A stretch of 64,000 nt of DNA from Methylophaga sulfidovorans (GCF_900114205.1 NZ_FOSH01000010.1:1-64000); one strand, 5' to 3'. Numbered from the stretch's first letter, positions 7,174 through 17,498 are shown. Translations and numbers: made by a program. The notes: generated by a model from the letters alone, not told the origin.

Positions 7174-8241
7174 TTAATGACACCAAGGACAGGCAAGAGG
7201 TTCGCCGACAAAAAGACCTTCTCCTGGCTGTTGCACTGATTTCCAGTAGGCTTCTATTAATGTGTCGCCGTCAACATAGCTTGGGATCAGGATCTGTGCA
7301 TTAGGAAATTTTTGTGGGTAGTTACATGGTTCAATAACGGTACCATAGCTACCTGTAACACCTGCTTCCAGCCAGCGAAAAGCTTTCATCTGACCCTGAC
7401 TACTGATACCTGCACCACCGGTCGAAGTAAGATGATCAGCAATCGCACCAGGAAGGTAATGATTAGTTTTGATATCTGGCACTTGGGTGTACCCCGTCAG
7501 ATAAAACAGAATATTGTTTTTATCTTTTATACTTGTGCCGTTTATACGAAGATGATCATCAATATAATGAATATTTATGCCTTTTTGTTCAGGCCATATA
7601 TCAGCGAATTTCTTAAACATTCGCCAGCGTGTGCTCCGTTGAGCGTCCTGGGTTCGAACTAAATATGCCTCTCCATTCGGCTGACTATTGTCTGCTTTAA
7701 TACCTCTGTCTATAAGCTCTTTAGCATCTTCAAATCGACGACCACTTAACATCATGCTTAGTCGAATTGAATCGCTTTGCCATAATTGCTGAGGTTTTGC
7801 ATTAAAAAAAGGGCTATTAGCAGTGACATGACAACCTGATAAATTTTTTTTATTGTGGCTACAGTATTTCTCGTCATACCCCAGGCTAAATGCACTGGTG
7901 ATAGACATACAACCAACACGATACGGTGCATGCCAGGTCAGCAATAATACTTTTATATTGTCGGTCAGGTAGGGTTTGATTTGCTGTTGGATATCAGCAA
8001 ATTGGCTGGGACTTATCGTGCTATTGTTTAACTTGCTTAGCTTTATACCGACAAGTTGTGATTTTGGCACATCTCGCTTTTGAGCATAATAATCAGCAAT
8101 TTTTCTGGACAGCGAATCATTTTGCTTAAATAAAATAAGTACATTATTCCCTGTAAGCTGTTTTGCTTGCTCTGCCGAACTAGGCATGACCATCACAAAA
8201 ACTGAAGCAATAACAAAGATGAGTTTAAATAATGATGACAA
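7174..8241 (-). CDS. TIGR03790-family exported protein
   Basis: The 355-residue product has an N-terminal signal peptide with likely cleavage after SSA (residue 23). The mature part matches the pattern I know for TIGR03790: VLILFKQNDSLSRKIADYYAQKRDVPKSQ near the start, a central VLLLTWHAPYRVGC, then STGGAGISSQGQMKAFRWLEAG with GSYGTVIEPCNY, and a C-terminal SVQQPGEGLFVGEPLACPW. Several Cys residues could form disulfides in the periplasm. The function is undescribed. It is transcribed away from the attenuated DAHP synthase region. Confidence 0.75.
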   Translation of the reverse strand: MSSLFKLIFVIASVFVMVMPSSAEQAKQLTGNNVLILFKQNDSLSRKIADYYAQKRDVPKSQLVGIKLSKLNNSTISPSQFADIQQQIKPYLTDNIKVLLLTWHAPYRVGCMSITSAFSLGYDEKYCSHNKKNLSGCHVTANSPFFNAKPQQLWQSDSIRLSMMLSGRRFEDAKELIDRGIKADNSQPNGEAYLVRTQDAQRSTRWRMFKKFADIWPEQKGINIHYIDDHLRINGTSIKDKNNILFYLTGYTQVPDIKTNHYLPGAIADHLTSTGGAGISSQGQMKAFRWLEAGVTGSYGTVIEPCNYPQKFPNAQILIPSYVDGDTLIEAYWKSVQQPGEGLFVGEPLACPWCH

Positions 8242-8312
8242 GTGATATTACTCATTGATATAAGCGCTTAGTCTAAGCAAGTAAAAAGCCTAAATCAATG
8301 AAAGGAATAGGA

Positions 8313-8768
8313 ATGAACACGTCACAAACGGGCTTACGTTTAATCGCGATAATGGAGGCATCAAAAGGGGGATTAGCCTTACTGATAAGTCTGGGACTTC
8401 ATGCCTTAATGGGCCATAACATAGAGCAGTTGGCTGAAAAGCTCTTCAGTCATCTTCATCTTAATCCAGCCAGTCATTATCCAAATATTGTGTTATTGGC
8501 ATTGGCAGATATAAACAATACGAAATTAATGATAGTCGCAATAGCGGCATTGCTTTATAGTCTTCTCCGTTTTGTCGAAGCCTATGGTTTATGGCATAAG
8601 TACCGATGGACCGAGTGGCTGGCTTTAGTCAGCAGTGTTGTATATTTACCATTTGAGCTTTATGAACTTTACCAAAAAACTGATGTATTAAGCGTACTAT
8701 TATTAGTAATTAATACCTTGGTTATCATTTATTTAGCAGCTGTTTTAAATAAATCCAAGGGCATATAA
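8313..8768 (+). CDS. DUF2127 membrane protein
   Basis: A 151-residue protein with four predicted membrane helices. The DUF2127 pattern is present: GLRLIAIMEASKGGLALL at the start, LLYSLLRFVEAYGLWHKYRWTEWLA in the middle, and PFELYELYQK near the C-terminus. ATG 8313 is chosen over 8298 because the AGGAATAGGA ribosome site lies between them. Function unknown. It is divergent from the TIGR03790 gene and co-directional with the following cyclase. Confidence 0.75.
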   Translation: MNTSQTGLRLIAIMEASKGGLALLISLGLHALMGHNIEQLAEKLFSHLHLNPASHYPNIVLLALADINNTKLMIVAIAALLYSLLRFVEAYGLWHKYRWTEWLALVSSVVYLPFELYELYQKTDVLSVLLLVINTLVIIYLAAVLNKSKGI

Positions 8769-8838
8769 TGCTTGTGTGCAAGTAAATCAGTGATTAGTAT
8801 GGGGTCAATAACCTACAAATTAGGTAAAGGTCATTTTG

Positions 8839-10485
8839 ATGAGTGAAAAGTCTAGTCCCAAGACAACGGCAAGGTGGCGTCAGCAATTTATCGAACTCAG
8901 TCATGAGCTTGAGCAACAAAAGACTTATGAACAGTTACTGGAACGAGGTCTCTCTCGCTTAGCATTGGCAGCTAATGGCATGGATGTCTGTCTTGATCCG
9001 CATCTTGATTCACTTAGAAAAAATCTTCGCGCCTCTATCAGAGATAAAGCTGAAGTTGAGCACATTCTCACAGAGATTGAATCCGCCATTACCGCAATGG
9101 ATGCAAAAAAAGCCTCTAAATCGAATATTGTTCAACTACTTATAGCGCTAATAGATAAAGTCAGCTGGCCGAAATCGAAAAAAAAGCAGTTTGATAAAGT
9201 TCGTAAACGTGCTGAAAAAAGTTCGGACACACAATTATCAGAAATTCTTGACGAAGTTGCCCGCCTTATCGAGGAAAGTATTACGCCGCAAAAAGGGAAG
9301 GAACGAAACCGTTTTTTTTCCCAGTTCTTGCCGCTCAAACAGACAAAGTCTTCTCACTCTCTGATTGAGAAGGAGATGGTAGAGCTAGACAGTGATGAAA
9401 GCGATACGACAGAGTTTATTCGTCAATCGCAAACCGATGATTTTACTCCGCAGATATTATTAACAGAGTTATTAGAACGACTATCTCTGCCAACGGAGTT
9501 AAGTTCAAAAGCGTCAGAATTAAGATTGAAAATACATAATGGGCTTAAAACGGAAGAGGTGACAGAAACCATTTCTTCCATTGCTAATCTGGTAAGTGAG
9601 CTCAGCTCATCTGCGATGGCAGAAAAAAAAGAATATGAAAAATTTCTGCGTGACTTAACAAAAAAAATCACTTCGCTTGATAAACATCTGTATGAAGTGG
9701 TTCAGGAAGATCTTTCTGCTTTTGAGCAAAGACACAAACTGGCCGGTGATGTTGAACAAACCATGGTTGAGTTAAGAACAGATGTGGAAGGTGCGGTTGA
9801 TTTTGTTGAAATAAAATCTGTCCTGAGTCAGCGTTTGGACCATCTTAACGAGCAAATTACCAATTATCAGCAAGCCGATAATACCCGCTTTACTGAGTCA
9901 CAAAAGCAGATTGAAGCTTTAACCCTGCGTCTGCATGTAATGGAGTCTGAAGCAAACGAACTTCGGCTGGCGACCAGCAAAGCCCGGGCGCTGGCGATGA
10001 AAGATCCTTTAACCGGAATATGGAATCGTCAGGCTTTAACTGAAGTATTACAGACCGAATATAGCCGCTGGGCACGCTACCAAAAACCCCTAACGATGGT
10101 GGTATGGGATGTTGATTACTTTAAAGCGGTGAATGATAAGTTTGGTCATAGTGCAGGTGATGTGGTGTTAAAGACCATTGCTCGTATTTTTAAAGACTCA
10201 ACAAGACAGGCTGATTTTATTGCACGTTTTGGTGGTGAAGAGTTTGTCGGTTTGTTTCCTGAAATCTCCCTTGAGCAAGGGCTGGAAATGGCCAATAAAG
10301 TTCGTCTTACAATCGAAAATACCCAATTTCAACATAATGGTATTTCTGTTCCTATTACAGCATCAGCTGGTCTGGCAACCTTTGAAAAAGGCGACACTAT
10401 TGAAGATGTGTTTACCCGAGCTGACAAAGCATTATATGAAGCTAAAGGGCAGGGACGAAATAATTGTCAGATAGAAAGAAAGTAA
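8839..10485 (+). CDS. Cytoplasmic diguanylate cyclase (GGDEF) with long coiled-coil N-terminus
   Basis: A 548-residue protein without membrane helices. The first ~370 residues are helical and rich in Glu, Lys and Gln, with probable coiled coils at 330-385. The C-terminal GGDEF domain begins at ALAMKDPLTGIWNR (~388) and has the active loop FGGEEF (~464) with RQAD upstream matching the RxxD I-site. It should synthesise c-di-GMP under feedback control. ATG 8839 is preferred over the TTG codon directly before it because AAAGG lies nine bases upstream. The N-terminal input has no domain I can name. Confidence 0.85.
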   Translation: MSEKSSPKTTARWRQQFIELSHELEQQKTYEQLLERGLSRLALAANGMDVCLDPHLDSLRKNLRASIRDKAEVEHILTEIESAITAMDAKKASKSNIVQLLIALIDKVSWPKSKKKQFDKVRKRAEKSSDTQLSEILDEVARLIEESITPQKGKERNRFFSQFLPLKQTKSSHSLIEKEMVELDSDESDTTEFIRQSQTDDFTPQILLTELLERLSLPTELSSKASELRLKIHNGLKTEEVTETISSIANLVSELSSSAMAEKKEYEKFLRDLTKKITSLDKHLYEVVQEDLSAFEQRHKLAGDVEQTMVELRTDVEGAVDFVEIKSVLSQRLDHLNEQITNYQQADNTRFTESQKQIEALTLRLHVMESEANELRLATSKARALAMKDPLTGIWNRQALTEVLQTEYSRWARYQKPLTMVVWDVDYFKAVNDKFGHSAGDVVLKTIARIFKDSTRQADFIARFGGEEFVGLFPEISLEQGLEMANKVRLTIENTQFQHNGISVPITASAGLATFEKGDTIEDVFTRADKALYEAKGQGRNNCQIERK

Positions 10486-10607
10486 ATTCAGGAACTATCT
10501 AAGGCAATATGACTGTCAACTAAAACAGATATTTAATAAGGCAAAGTAAAAAGCTCTGAATATCGTTAAGGTTAATCCTTATATGTTTAATTCTAAAAGG
10601 AGACAGT

Positions 10608-11042
10608 ATGAGTATTGTGAAGACTGGTTCGGCCATCTATAAAAGCCTCGGCAAAAAAGGAGAAGCCAGTGTCAGTACTGAAACACCGGCACTCAAGGAT
10701 CATCCTTATGGTTTTACTAGTCGATTTGAGGGTGGCAAAGGTACCAATCCTGAAGAACTGTTAGCAGCTGCGCATGCGGCCTGCTTCACCATGGCGCTCT
10801 CTTTTGCATTGGAAGGAGAAGGCTACAAAGAGGGTGATTTAAAAACTGACGTATCCATCTTTCTCGATGAAGACGGTGATGGATTTCGTATTAGCCGATC
10901 AAAATTATCTCTTACCGCTAATGTGAAAGGCATCGATGAAAAAGAATTTGATCGTATTGCTCATGAAACTAAATTAGCTTGTCCTGTTAGTAAGCTATTT
11001 AATGCCGATATAGAGTTGGAATATACGCTCAACGTGGCATAA
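10608..11042 (+). CDS. osmC: OsmC family peroxiredoxin
   Basis: The 144-residue length and motifs fit OsmC: TNPEELLAAAHAACFTMALSFAL with the first redox Cys (~residue 58) and THETKLACPVSKLF-type region with the second Cys (~residue 126). OsmC proteins reduce organic hydroperoxides through this Cys pair. The start has AAAGGAGA eight bases upstream. It appears monocistronic, with a clear terminator directly after the stop. Confidence 0.9.
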   Translation: MSIVKTGSAIYKSLGKKGEASVSTETPALKDHPYGFTSRFEGGKGTNPEELLAAAHAACFTMALSFALEGEGYKEGDLKTDVSIFLDEDGDGFRISRSKLSLTANVKGIDEKEFDRIAHETKLACPVSKLFNADIELEYTLNVA

Positions 11043-11062
11043 ACGCGGACAGTCGAACTATC

Positions 11063-11518
<456 letters not shown>

Positions 11519-11582
11519 TAAAAATAGTCAACAGCAATCAATTTGCTTGTTTGTCAGCAAGTATTTTAATCAGAGTGAGTTT

Positions 11583-13232
11583 ATGGAATTGAACCTATTC
11601 CCAAAGAAAAATGATAAACCTAGTTTGAGTCATGCCAGCGCATCATCTACCTTGCTAAGGCATATTGCAATTGGTTGTGCATTGGCTATCGGTCTTGCCT
11701 CCAGTCAGCTCAGTTATGCCGTTACTGATCCTGTATCGCCGCCGGCGGGTGAGAAATTCAGCTATGCCTGGTTAAAAGGCTATGCCAGAGCATTATCTGA
11801 AAAAGCCTATATCAGCCACAAGGGTGAGTTACCTAAAAGCATTAAGGGTATGAGCTGGGATGATTACCAACAATTACAGTTTAAAAAAGATAAAGCACTT
11901 TGGCGAAATGATGACAGTGAGTTTCGCGCTGAACTTTTTCATTTAGGTTTGTACTTTGACACCCCAGTTCATATTTCTGAATTAAAAGATGGTAAAACAA
12001 CGCCTATTGAATATTCATCCAAGATGTTTGATTACGGTAAAACGGGTATCGACGGGCAGAAATTACCAGAGGATCTGGGCTATGCTGGATTCAGACTGCA
12101 GTTTCATACTGACTGGAAACGGGATGTGATTGCTTTTCTGGGGGCCAGTTATTTCCGTGCCGTGGGTAAAGAAATGCAATACGGTTTATCTGCGCGAGGA
12201 CTTGCCGTAGATACGGCTATGCCAAGACCAGAAGAGTTTCCTATGTTTACCCATTTCTGGCTGGAGCAGCCAAAGCCGGGTAGTGATGTCACTACCGTTT
12301 ACGCACTTTTGGATTCTGAGAGTGTGACAGGGGCTTATCGCTTTGATATTCAACCAGGAGACCGGTTGAAGGTGAAAGTTGATGCGGCGCTGTACCCACG
12401 TAAAGCGATTGAACGTTTAGGTATTGCCCCGCTGACAAGCATGTTCATGATCGGTGAAAATGATAAACGCACCGACTGGGACTGGCGACCTGAAATTCAT
12501 GATTCTGATGGTTTATCAATTCATATGGGCAACGGTGAGTGGATTTGGCGTCCCTTAACCAATCCTCGTAATCTGAGATTTAATGCCTATGCAGATAATA
12601 ATCCTAAAGGCTTTGGCCTGATGCAACGTGATCGTAAATTTGATCACTATCAGGATGATGGCGTGTTTTACGATCGCAGACCCAGCTTATGGATTGAACC
12701 TGAAGGTAATTGGGGTAAAGGTTCAGTGCAGTTAGTTGAGATCCCAAGCTTAGATGAAACTTTCGATAATATTGTGGCTTTCTGGAATCCGGATAAACTA
12801 GTCAAACCCGGTGAAGAGTTACTATACAGCTATAAAATGTACTGGGGTGGTGTGCCGCCAGTTGAGCCTGAGCGTGCCAAAGTAGTGGATACTTTCACCG
12901 GTATTGGTGGTGTGATTGGTCAGCATCGTAACTATTACAGCAAACGCTTTGTCATTGACTTTGCAGGTGGAAACTTGTCAATGTTAGGTGATGATACCGA
13001 AGTAAAACCTGTCATTACTACTTCAGCAGGTAAAGTTGAAATTACCTCGGCCCGACCACAGCATGCGATAAACGGTTATCGTGCCATGTTTGATGTTGTG
13101 CCACCTGACAATAGTACCGATCCGATCAACCTGCGTGTTTATCTGGAATCCGGAGGACAGCCATTGACCGAAACTTGGATTTATCAGTGGACACCACCAC
13201 CGCAAAATGAGCGTGATCTACATAATCCTTAG
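11583..13232 (+). CDS. opgG: Periplasmic glucan biosynthesis protein OpgG/MdoG
   Basis: A 549-residue protein with a signal peptide (hydrophobic core 28-42, cleavage after SYA46) and the OpgG/OpgD fold. Family sequences include FSYAWLKGYARALSEKAY, ELFHLGLYFDTPVHI, PMFTHFWLEQPKPGS and a C-terminal Ig-like region. OpgG acts in the periplasm on the linear glucan of osmoregulated periplasmic glucans. ATG 11583 is chosen; the longer frame from 11502 overlaps the VOC remnant. No twin-arginine motif is seen, which favours OpgG over OpgD. The usual partner opgH does not follow: the next gene is convergent. Confidence 0.9.
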   Translation: MELNLFPKKNDKPSLSHASASSTLLRHIAIGCALAIGLASSQLSYAVTDPVSPPAGEKFSYAWLKGYARALSEKAYISHKGELPKSIKGMSWDDYQQLQFKKDKALWRNDDSEFRAELFHLGLYFDTPVHISELKDGKTTPIEYSSKMFDYGKTGIDGQKLPEDLGYAGFRLQFHTDWKRDVIAFLGASYFRAVGKEMQYGLSARGLAVDTAMPRPEEFPMFTHFWLEQPKPGSDVTTVYALLDSESVTGAYRFDIQPGDRLKVKVDAALYPRKAIERLGIAPLTSMFMIGENDKRTDWDWRPEIHDSDGLSIHMGNGEWIWRPLTNPRNLRFNAYADNNPKGFGLMQRDRKFDHYQDDGVFYDRRPSLWIEPEGNWGKGSVQLVEIPSLDETFDNIVAFWNPDKLVKPGEELLYSYKMYWGGVPPVEPERAKVVDTFTGIGGVIGQHRNYYSKRFVIDFAGGNLSMLGDDTEVKPVITTSAGKVEITSARPQHAINGYRAMFDVVPPDNSTDPINLRVYLESGGQPLTETWIYQWTPPPQNERDLHNP

Positions 13233-13251
13233 AAACTCTCTTTGCTGATAA

Positions 13252-13284
13252 TAAAAGGCGGCCACATCACAGGCCGCCTTTTTT
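13252..13284. terminator. Bidirectional terminator after opgG
   Basis: AAAAGGCGGCC (ending 13263) and GGCCGCCTTTT (from 13272) form a GC-rich stem with an eight-base loop. There is a T-run on the plus strand and an A-run on the 5' side that serves the minus strand. It separates opgG from the convergent toroid-fold gene. Confidence 0.9.
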
Positions 13285-13286
13285 AT

Positions 13287-14975
13287 TTAGTCATATTCAC
13301 CAGCGCGAAGCAGAGGCAATAGCTCTGCAAGAGGACGTTCAGGTAAGTCCATGAACACCTCTGTGCCTTCAGGCTCGTTTTCAAGCATGCTCAAAAGCCC
13401 ATTTACGCCATGGCAAACCGCATCTGTCCTGACTTTTTGCGAGCTGAAGTTGTTAATAAAACCACCCATTGCCTGCTTGGGATTACTGATATTGTAAGTA
13501 TTGTTTTCATTATAGGTATTTTGTAATAACCAACGACTGGTCTTATGCATGGCCTCACGATACTGATCACAGTCACCGAGCTTCTGCTGTTCACAAAATG
13601 GCACCATTTCACCCATGACTTCATTTATCCAACCATTGCCACTGGTAGTCATTGCATCTAGATAGCGACCATGATTATAAGCATCGTCAGGTTGATCTAT
13701 CTGGCGTTCCACTAACATATCAGCAATTTGTAATATGGTTTTCTGATAAACAGGCGTTGGATCCACTTTGGCCAAATCAATTAATGCCATCATTATCCAA
13801 CTGGAAGAGATGGAATTAGCCGGGCGATAATCATCGCCCACCAGTGCACCATGTAAACCAACTTCACGCACCAACTGGCTGGCGACCAGTTTGGCACCAT
13901 CTAAATAGTCTGCGTTATGGGTTGTGGCATAAAGTCGTGAAAGGGCAGAGACAACCTGACCGGAATAAAGAATCGACTGTTTGTCGTTATAGGTCCATTT
14001 ATCATTGTCACATTGGGCTACCGGAGTCACAACGCCATCATCATTAACCATTTTTAATAGCCAATCACCGGCTGATTGAGCTGATTTCAGGTATTTCTCT
14101 TCATCCGGGTTCATTTGATGTAACAACAACAGGGTGAAGATCGTTTTAGATGTGGTGCCGACCACAATACGACATGTTTCTTTATCAGTATCAGGATCCA
14201 CTCCGTAATCAAATCCGCCAGCATTGGGACCTGATGTTAACTGTCTGTCGAGTAAGAATTGTGCCATCTCGTCAAAGTATGACTGTAATTCAATATCTTT
14301 CTGGAACTGATTTAATCGAATCAGTGTATTGAGCGTGGTGGCAGAGTATGTTGTTCTCAGAAGATGTTCAGAACTATCATGCTCAGCATCGTAAAATTTG
14401 AACACACCAGCGTAGTCGCCATTTATAGTACGTAATAAATAGGCTTTGCTCTGTTTTATTTGCTGCTTAATACGCTCCTTATCAACATGGCGGATGATGA
14501 CACGATCCCCCTGCAGCTCATAGGCTTTATCTTCATTGTTCACCATGGAATAAACGTGATCTGGATGATAGTCAAAACTGATTTTGAAATAATAATCATC
14601 CAAATCAGTTTTCGATTTAATAATCTTGCCGTTTAAAGATGTCTTTGTGGCTTGTTGAAGAGCTTCCGTCAGAGAGGCTCCTGAAGCCTCACCTTTGCCG
14701 ACTTCTTGACCTTGATGAAAGCTAGTAATGTGAACTCGCCAATGCGTTTGTTGGGAATGGTTATTCCATTCTTTTTCGAGTGTTGTCAGCGCCGTTTTTG
14801 TTTCGTCATCCTTATTTGATATAGCAACGTCACGAACATAACGAACTACTTCCTGCCTGAAGGTTTGATGATTAATCTGTAAGGTCTCATTCTCTAATTT
14901 AGTTTCCGCGACATCGGCTTGTACCAGAGGCATAAATAATATAGTCACACACATGGTGACAATCAGTCTCATCAT
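13287..14975 (-). CDS. Exported protein with six-hairpin (alpha/alpha toroid) region
   Basis: A 562-residue protein with a signal peptide cleaved near VQA20. The first ~170 residues are an uncharacterised module containing HWRVHITSFHQGQEVGKGEASG. The rest is helical, with repeated hairpin segments (SATTLNTLIRLNQFQ, SKTIFTLLLLHQM, YSGQVVSALSRLYATT, SSSWIMMALIDLAKV, GGFINNFSSQKVRTDAVCHGVNGLLSML). These resemble six-hairpin glycosidases and glucuronyl C5-epimerase-like enzymes, which points to carbohydrate work in the periplasm; that is an inference. The start is supported by AAGGAG six bases upstream. It lies tail-to-tail with opgG, another periplasmic glucan gene. Confidence 0.65.
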   Translation of the reverse strand: MMRLIVTMCVTILFMPLVQADVAETKLENETLQINHQTFRQEVVRYVRDVAISNKDDETKTALTTLEKEWNNHSQQTHWRVHITSFHQGQEVGKGEASGASLTEALQQATKTSLNGKIIKSKTDLDDYYFKISFDYHPDHVYSMVNNEDKAYELQGDRVIIRHVDKERIKQQIKQSKAYLLRTINGDYAGVFKFYDAEHDSSEHLLRTTYSATTLNTLIRLNQFQKDIELQSYFDEMAQFLLDRQLTSGPNAGGFDYGVDPDTDKETCRIVVGTTSKTIFTLLLLHQMNPDEEKYLKSAQSAGDWLLKMVNDDGVVTPVAQCDNDKWTYNDKQSILYSGQVVSALSRLYATTHNADYLDGAKLVASQLVREVGLHGALVGDDYRPANSISSSWIMMALIDLAKVDPTPVYQKTILQIADMLVERQIDQPDDAYNHGRYLDAMTTSGNGWINEVMGEMVPFCEQQKLGDCDQYREAMHKTSRWLLQNTYNENNTYNISNPKQAMGGFINNFSSQKVRTDAVCHGVNGLLSMLENEPEGTEVFMDLPERPLAELLPLLRAGEYD

Positions 14976-15182
14976 CTGTATCTCCTTTTGAAACCATGAA
15001 CTAAGAAATATTCAGTGTTGGAGTGATGAAATGTGAAATATATCCATATCAATTAAGAATTATTGAAAATCACACATTCAGAAAACGGGAATGATCCTGT
15101 AAGCTTTCTTCAATATAGTCGCAGTTATCAATGGTGACCCCTAAATGCGAGTCGTCATTATTCATGTTTTTACGAGGTATAT

Positions 15183-15578
15183 ATGTTGAAAGGAAGTTGT
15201 CTGTGTCAATCTGTTCAGTATGAGATTGATGATGAACTTGGGCCCACGATGATCTGCCATTGTGAAAATTGTCGAAAAACCAGTGGTTCTGCTTATGCGA
15301 TCAATGCAGCAGTAGAGACCAGCCATTTTCATTTAAAGACAGGTATGGACGCTGTAGCTGAATATGAATCTTCACCAGGCGTTTTTCGCGTGTTTTGTCA
15401 GCACTGCGGCTCACAGCTTTATAGTAAACGTGCGACGATGCCTGAAATAATAAGACTCCGGTTAGGTACACTTGATACGGTAGTAGATATCAAACCACAA
15501 GCGCATATATTTGTTAGTTCAAAAGCAGCTTGGCACCAGATTTGTGATGATATACCGCAATTCGCTGAACGCCCATAA
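15183..15578 (+). CDS. GFA family (glutathione-dependent formaldehyde-activating-like) zinc protein
   Basis: The 131-residue product carries the GFA/CENP-V zinc ligands: GSCLCQSVQYE (Cys pair 6/8), ICHCENCRKTSGSAYA (Cys 25, 27, 30) and FCQHCGSQLYS (Cys 77, 80). GFA-type proteins have been linked to glutathione and formaldehyde adducts, but many members have other or unknown substrates. In a probable methylotroph a formaldehyde-related role is attractive but unproven. GAGG precedes ATG 15183 at good distance. The next gene starts 12 bases after its stop. Confidence 0.85.
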   Translation: MLKGSCLCQSVQYEIDDELGPTMICHCENCRKTSGSAYAINAAVETSHFHLKTGMDAVAEYESSPGVFRVFCQHCGSQLYSKRATMPEIIRLRLGTLDTVVDIKPQAHIFVSSKAAWHQICDDIPQFAERP

Positions 15579-15590
15579 GCTTATTTTGTA

Positions 15591-16790
15591 ATGATACTTA
15601 ATATTTCTATTATCGTTATCGCCTTAATGGTGGCCGTTTATCTAGCTTTTTCTAAACGATTAAATCAATCCTCATCATGGAAGGCGACGGTCACACCGCT
15701 GGCATCGATTATGGGGAGTGGTTTCCTTATCAGTGCACCACTGCTTGCCAATACGGTGGGTAATTTTGCTGTGTTCAGCATGATAGCCTTATTACTCTTA
15801 GCCTATGCAGTGGGTCATGCAATTCGCTTTAATATCCGTCATTTTGAACCTATAGAACATAAAAAGGGGACAGCACAGGATATTGCCTTTCTGTCGAGGA
15901 TTGTACTGTCAGCCGCATACTTTATTTCTGTGACTTATTATCTGCAATTGCTCGCTGCTTTTGTTCTTAATGCTATCGGTATGAGTGGTGATATTTATGC
16001 CAATATTATTACCACGGCTTTGTTAGTCGTGATTGGCGGCATTGGCATGTGGCGTGGACTTGGCGAATTAGAAAAAGTCGAGACATATGCTGTAAGTCTA
16101 AATATGGGCATGATAGTCGGGCTTCTGTTTGCGTTATGTGTCTACAACATACATTTAGTGTTGGGTGGCGAGTGGCGCTTACCTGATATTTCTTCGGCCA
16201 TTGACCTGCACGATTTCCGGGTATTGTTGGGCTTATTGATTGTGGTACAGGGTTTTGAAACGTCACGCTATTTGCAAGAAGAGCATTCGGCAGATGAACG
16301 CATTAAAACAATGCGTACCGCACAAATTGCTTCGGCCATTATCTATGTGTTGTTTATCAGTTTGTCGACGGTGCTTTTCCACTCAGGACTGGATGCGGAT
16401 GTGACCGCAATTACCAATATTATGTTACCGGTTGCAGTTGTTTTACCGATATTGATTTCCATTGCAGCCGTGGGTAGTCAGTTTAGTGCCGCAGTTGCTG
16501 ATACTTCTGGTGCCGGTGGTTTAGTACAGGATGTTTTGCGGCATAAGCTGCCTATACGCTATGTCTATCTCATCATAATGATTGTCACTATTATGCTTAC
16601 CTGGGCAACCAATGTGAATGAAATTATCGCTTATGCATCACGGGCTTTTGCATTATTTTATTTTCTTCAAAGTCTGGTTGCTAGCATTCTGGCTCATCAG
16701 CAAAACCATGCCTGGCAGAGTCGTTTTTTTGCACTGATTGCGTTGATTTGTTTGAGTGTATTTGTATTTGGTATACCTTCAGGTGGCTAA
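15591..16790 (+). CDS. Polytopic membrane protein, APC-type transporter-like
   Basis: A 399-residue protein with ten to eleven hydrophobic helices. The broken first helix region IMGSGFLISAPLLANTVG resembles the glycine-rich unwound helix of APC/LeuT-fold transporters. I cannot assign a substrate. ATG 15591 lacks a ribosome site and lies 12 bases after the GFA stop, so expression probably depends on coupling to that gene. Confidence 0.6.
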   Translation: MILNISIIVIALMVAVYLAFSKRLNQSSSWKATVTPLASIMGSGFLISAPLLANTVGNFAVFSMIALLLLAYAVGHAIRFNIRHFEPIEHKKGTAQDIAFLSRIVLSAAYFISVTYYLQLLAAFVLNAIGMSGDIYANIITTALLVVIGGIGMWRGLGELEKVETYAVSLNMGMIVGLLFALCVYNIHLVLGGEWRLPDISSAIDLHDFRVLLGLLIVVQGFETSRYLQEEHSADERIKTMRTAQIASAIIYVLFISLSTVLFHSGLDADVTAITNIMLPVAVVLPILISIAAVGSQFSAAVADTSGAGGLVQDVLRHKLPIRYVYLIIMIVTIMLTWATNVNEIIAYASRAFALFYFLQSLVASILAHQQNHAWQSRFFALIALICLSVFVFGIPSGG

Positions 16791-16841
16791 ACATATAAGT
16801 CGTGTCAACCTTGAGCATAATGATGCGAAGGAGGGGAACTG

Positions 16842-17471
16842 ATGGAAAATATTTGGCTGCAAGCCGTAAAACGGATACATGCCATTGCCGAGACAGGACG
16901 TGAGTTCAGTCATAATGAATACGATCTGGAACGTTATCAGGATATTTCAACTTTAGCCCAGCAGTTATTAGCTTCATTAGCTAATAAGCCTCTGGCGGCC
17001 ATTGAAAATCTATTTCGCCCTGATGTCGATGATGGTGGCTACATTACGCCGAAAATTGATGTGCGTGGCGTGGTGTTTAAAGATAATCGTGTGTTGCTGG
17101 TTAAGGAAAAAATTGACGGTTTATGGAGCTTGCCAGGTGGTTATGCCGATTTAGGACTGTCTGCTGCCGAGAATACAGAAAAAGAAGTTTTTGAAGAAGC
17201 CGGTATTCTGGTTAAGGCTTCACATTTATATGCTGTGAGACATAAAGCCAAAGGCGAATACGCACCAGATGTCCGTGATTTTTATAAGCTGTTTTTCTTG
17301 TGTGATGTATTGCCGGCTCAGGAGATAAAAGCCGGTATGGAAACCGAAGATGTTGGCTATTTTTCCCTGGATAAATTGCCACCACTTTCTACCGGGAGAG
17401 TTATAGCCTCTGATATAGAACATGCATGGACGTTTGTTTGTAATCCTTCACAACCTACGTTATTTGATTAA
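16842..17471 (+). CDS. Nudix hydrolase with N-terminal helical domain
   Basis: A 209-residue protein. Residues 1-60 form a helical N-terminal domain (LQAVKRIHAIAETGREFSH) of the kind seen on ADP-sugar/nucleoside-diphosphate-X Nudix enzymes. The Nudix box GGYADLGLSAAENTEKEVFEEAG keeps the metal-binding EVFEEAG core, but has Leu where the consensus first Glu stands and Lys for the consensus Arg, as in some subfamilies. GGAGG lies at good spacing before ATG. The substrate is not predictable. Confidence 0.85.
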   Translation: MENIWLQAVKRIHAIAETGREFSHNEYDLERYQDISTLAQQLLASLANKPLAAIENLFRPDVDDGGYITPKIDVRGVVFKDNRVLLVKEKIDGLWSLPGGYADLGLSAAENTEKEVFEEAGILVKASHLYAVRHKAKGEYAPDVRDFYKLFFLCDVLPAQEIKAGMETEDVGYFSLDKLPPLSTGRVIASDIEHAWTFVCNPSQPTLFD

Positions 17472-17498
17472 AAACCTTTAGTATCCAATGGAGATGAA

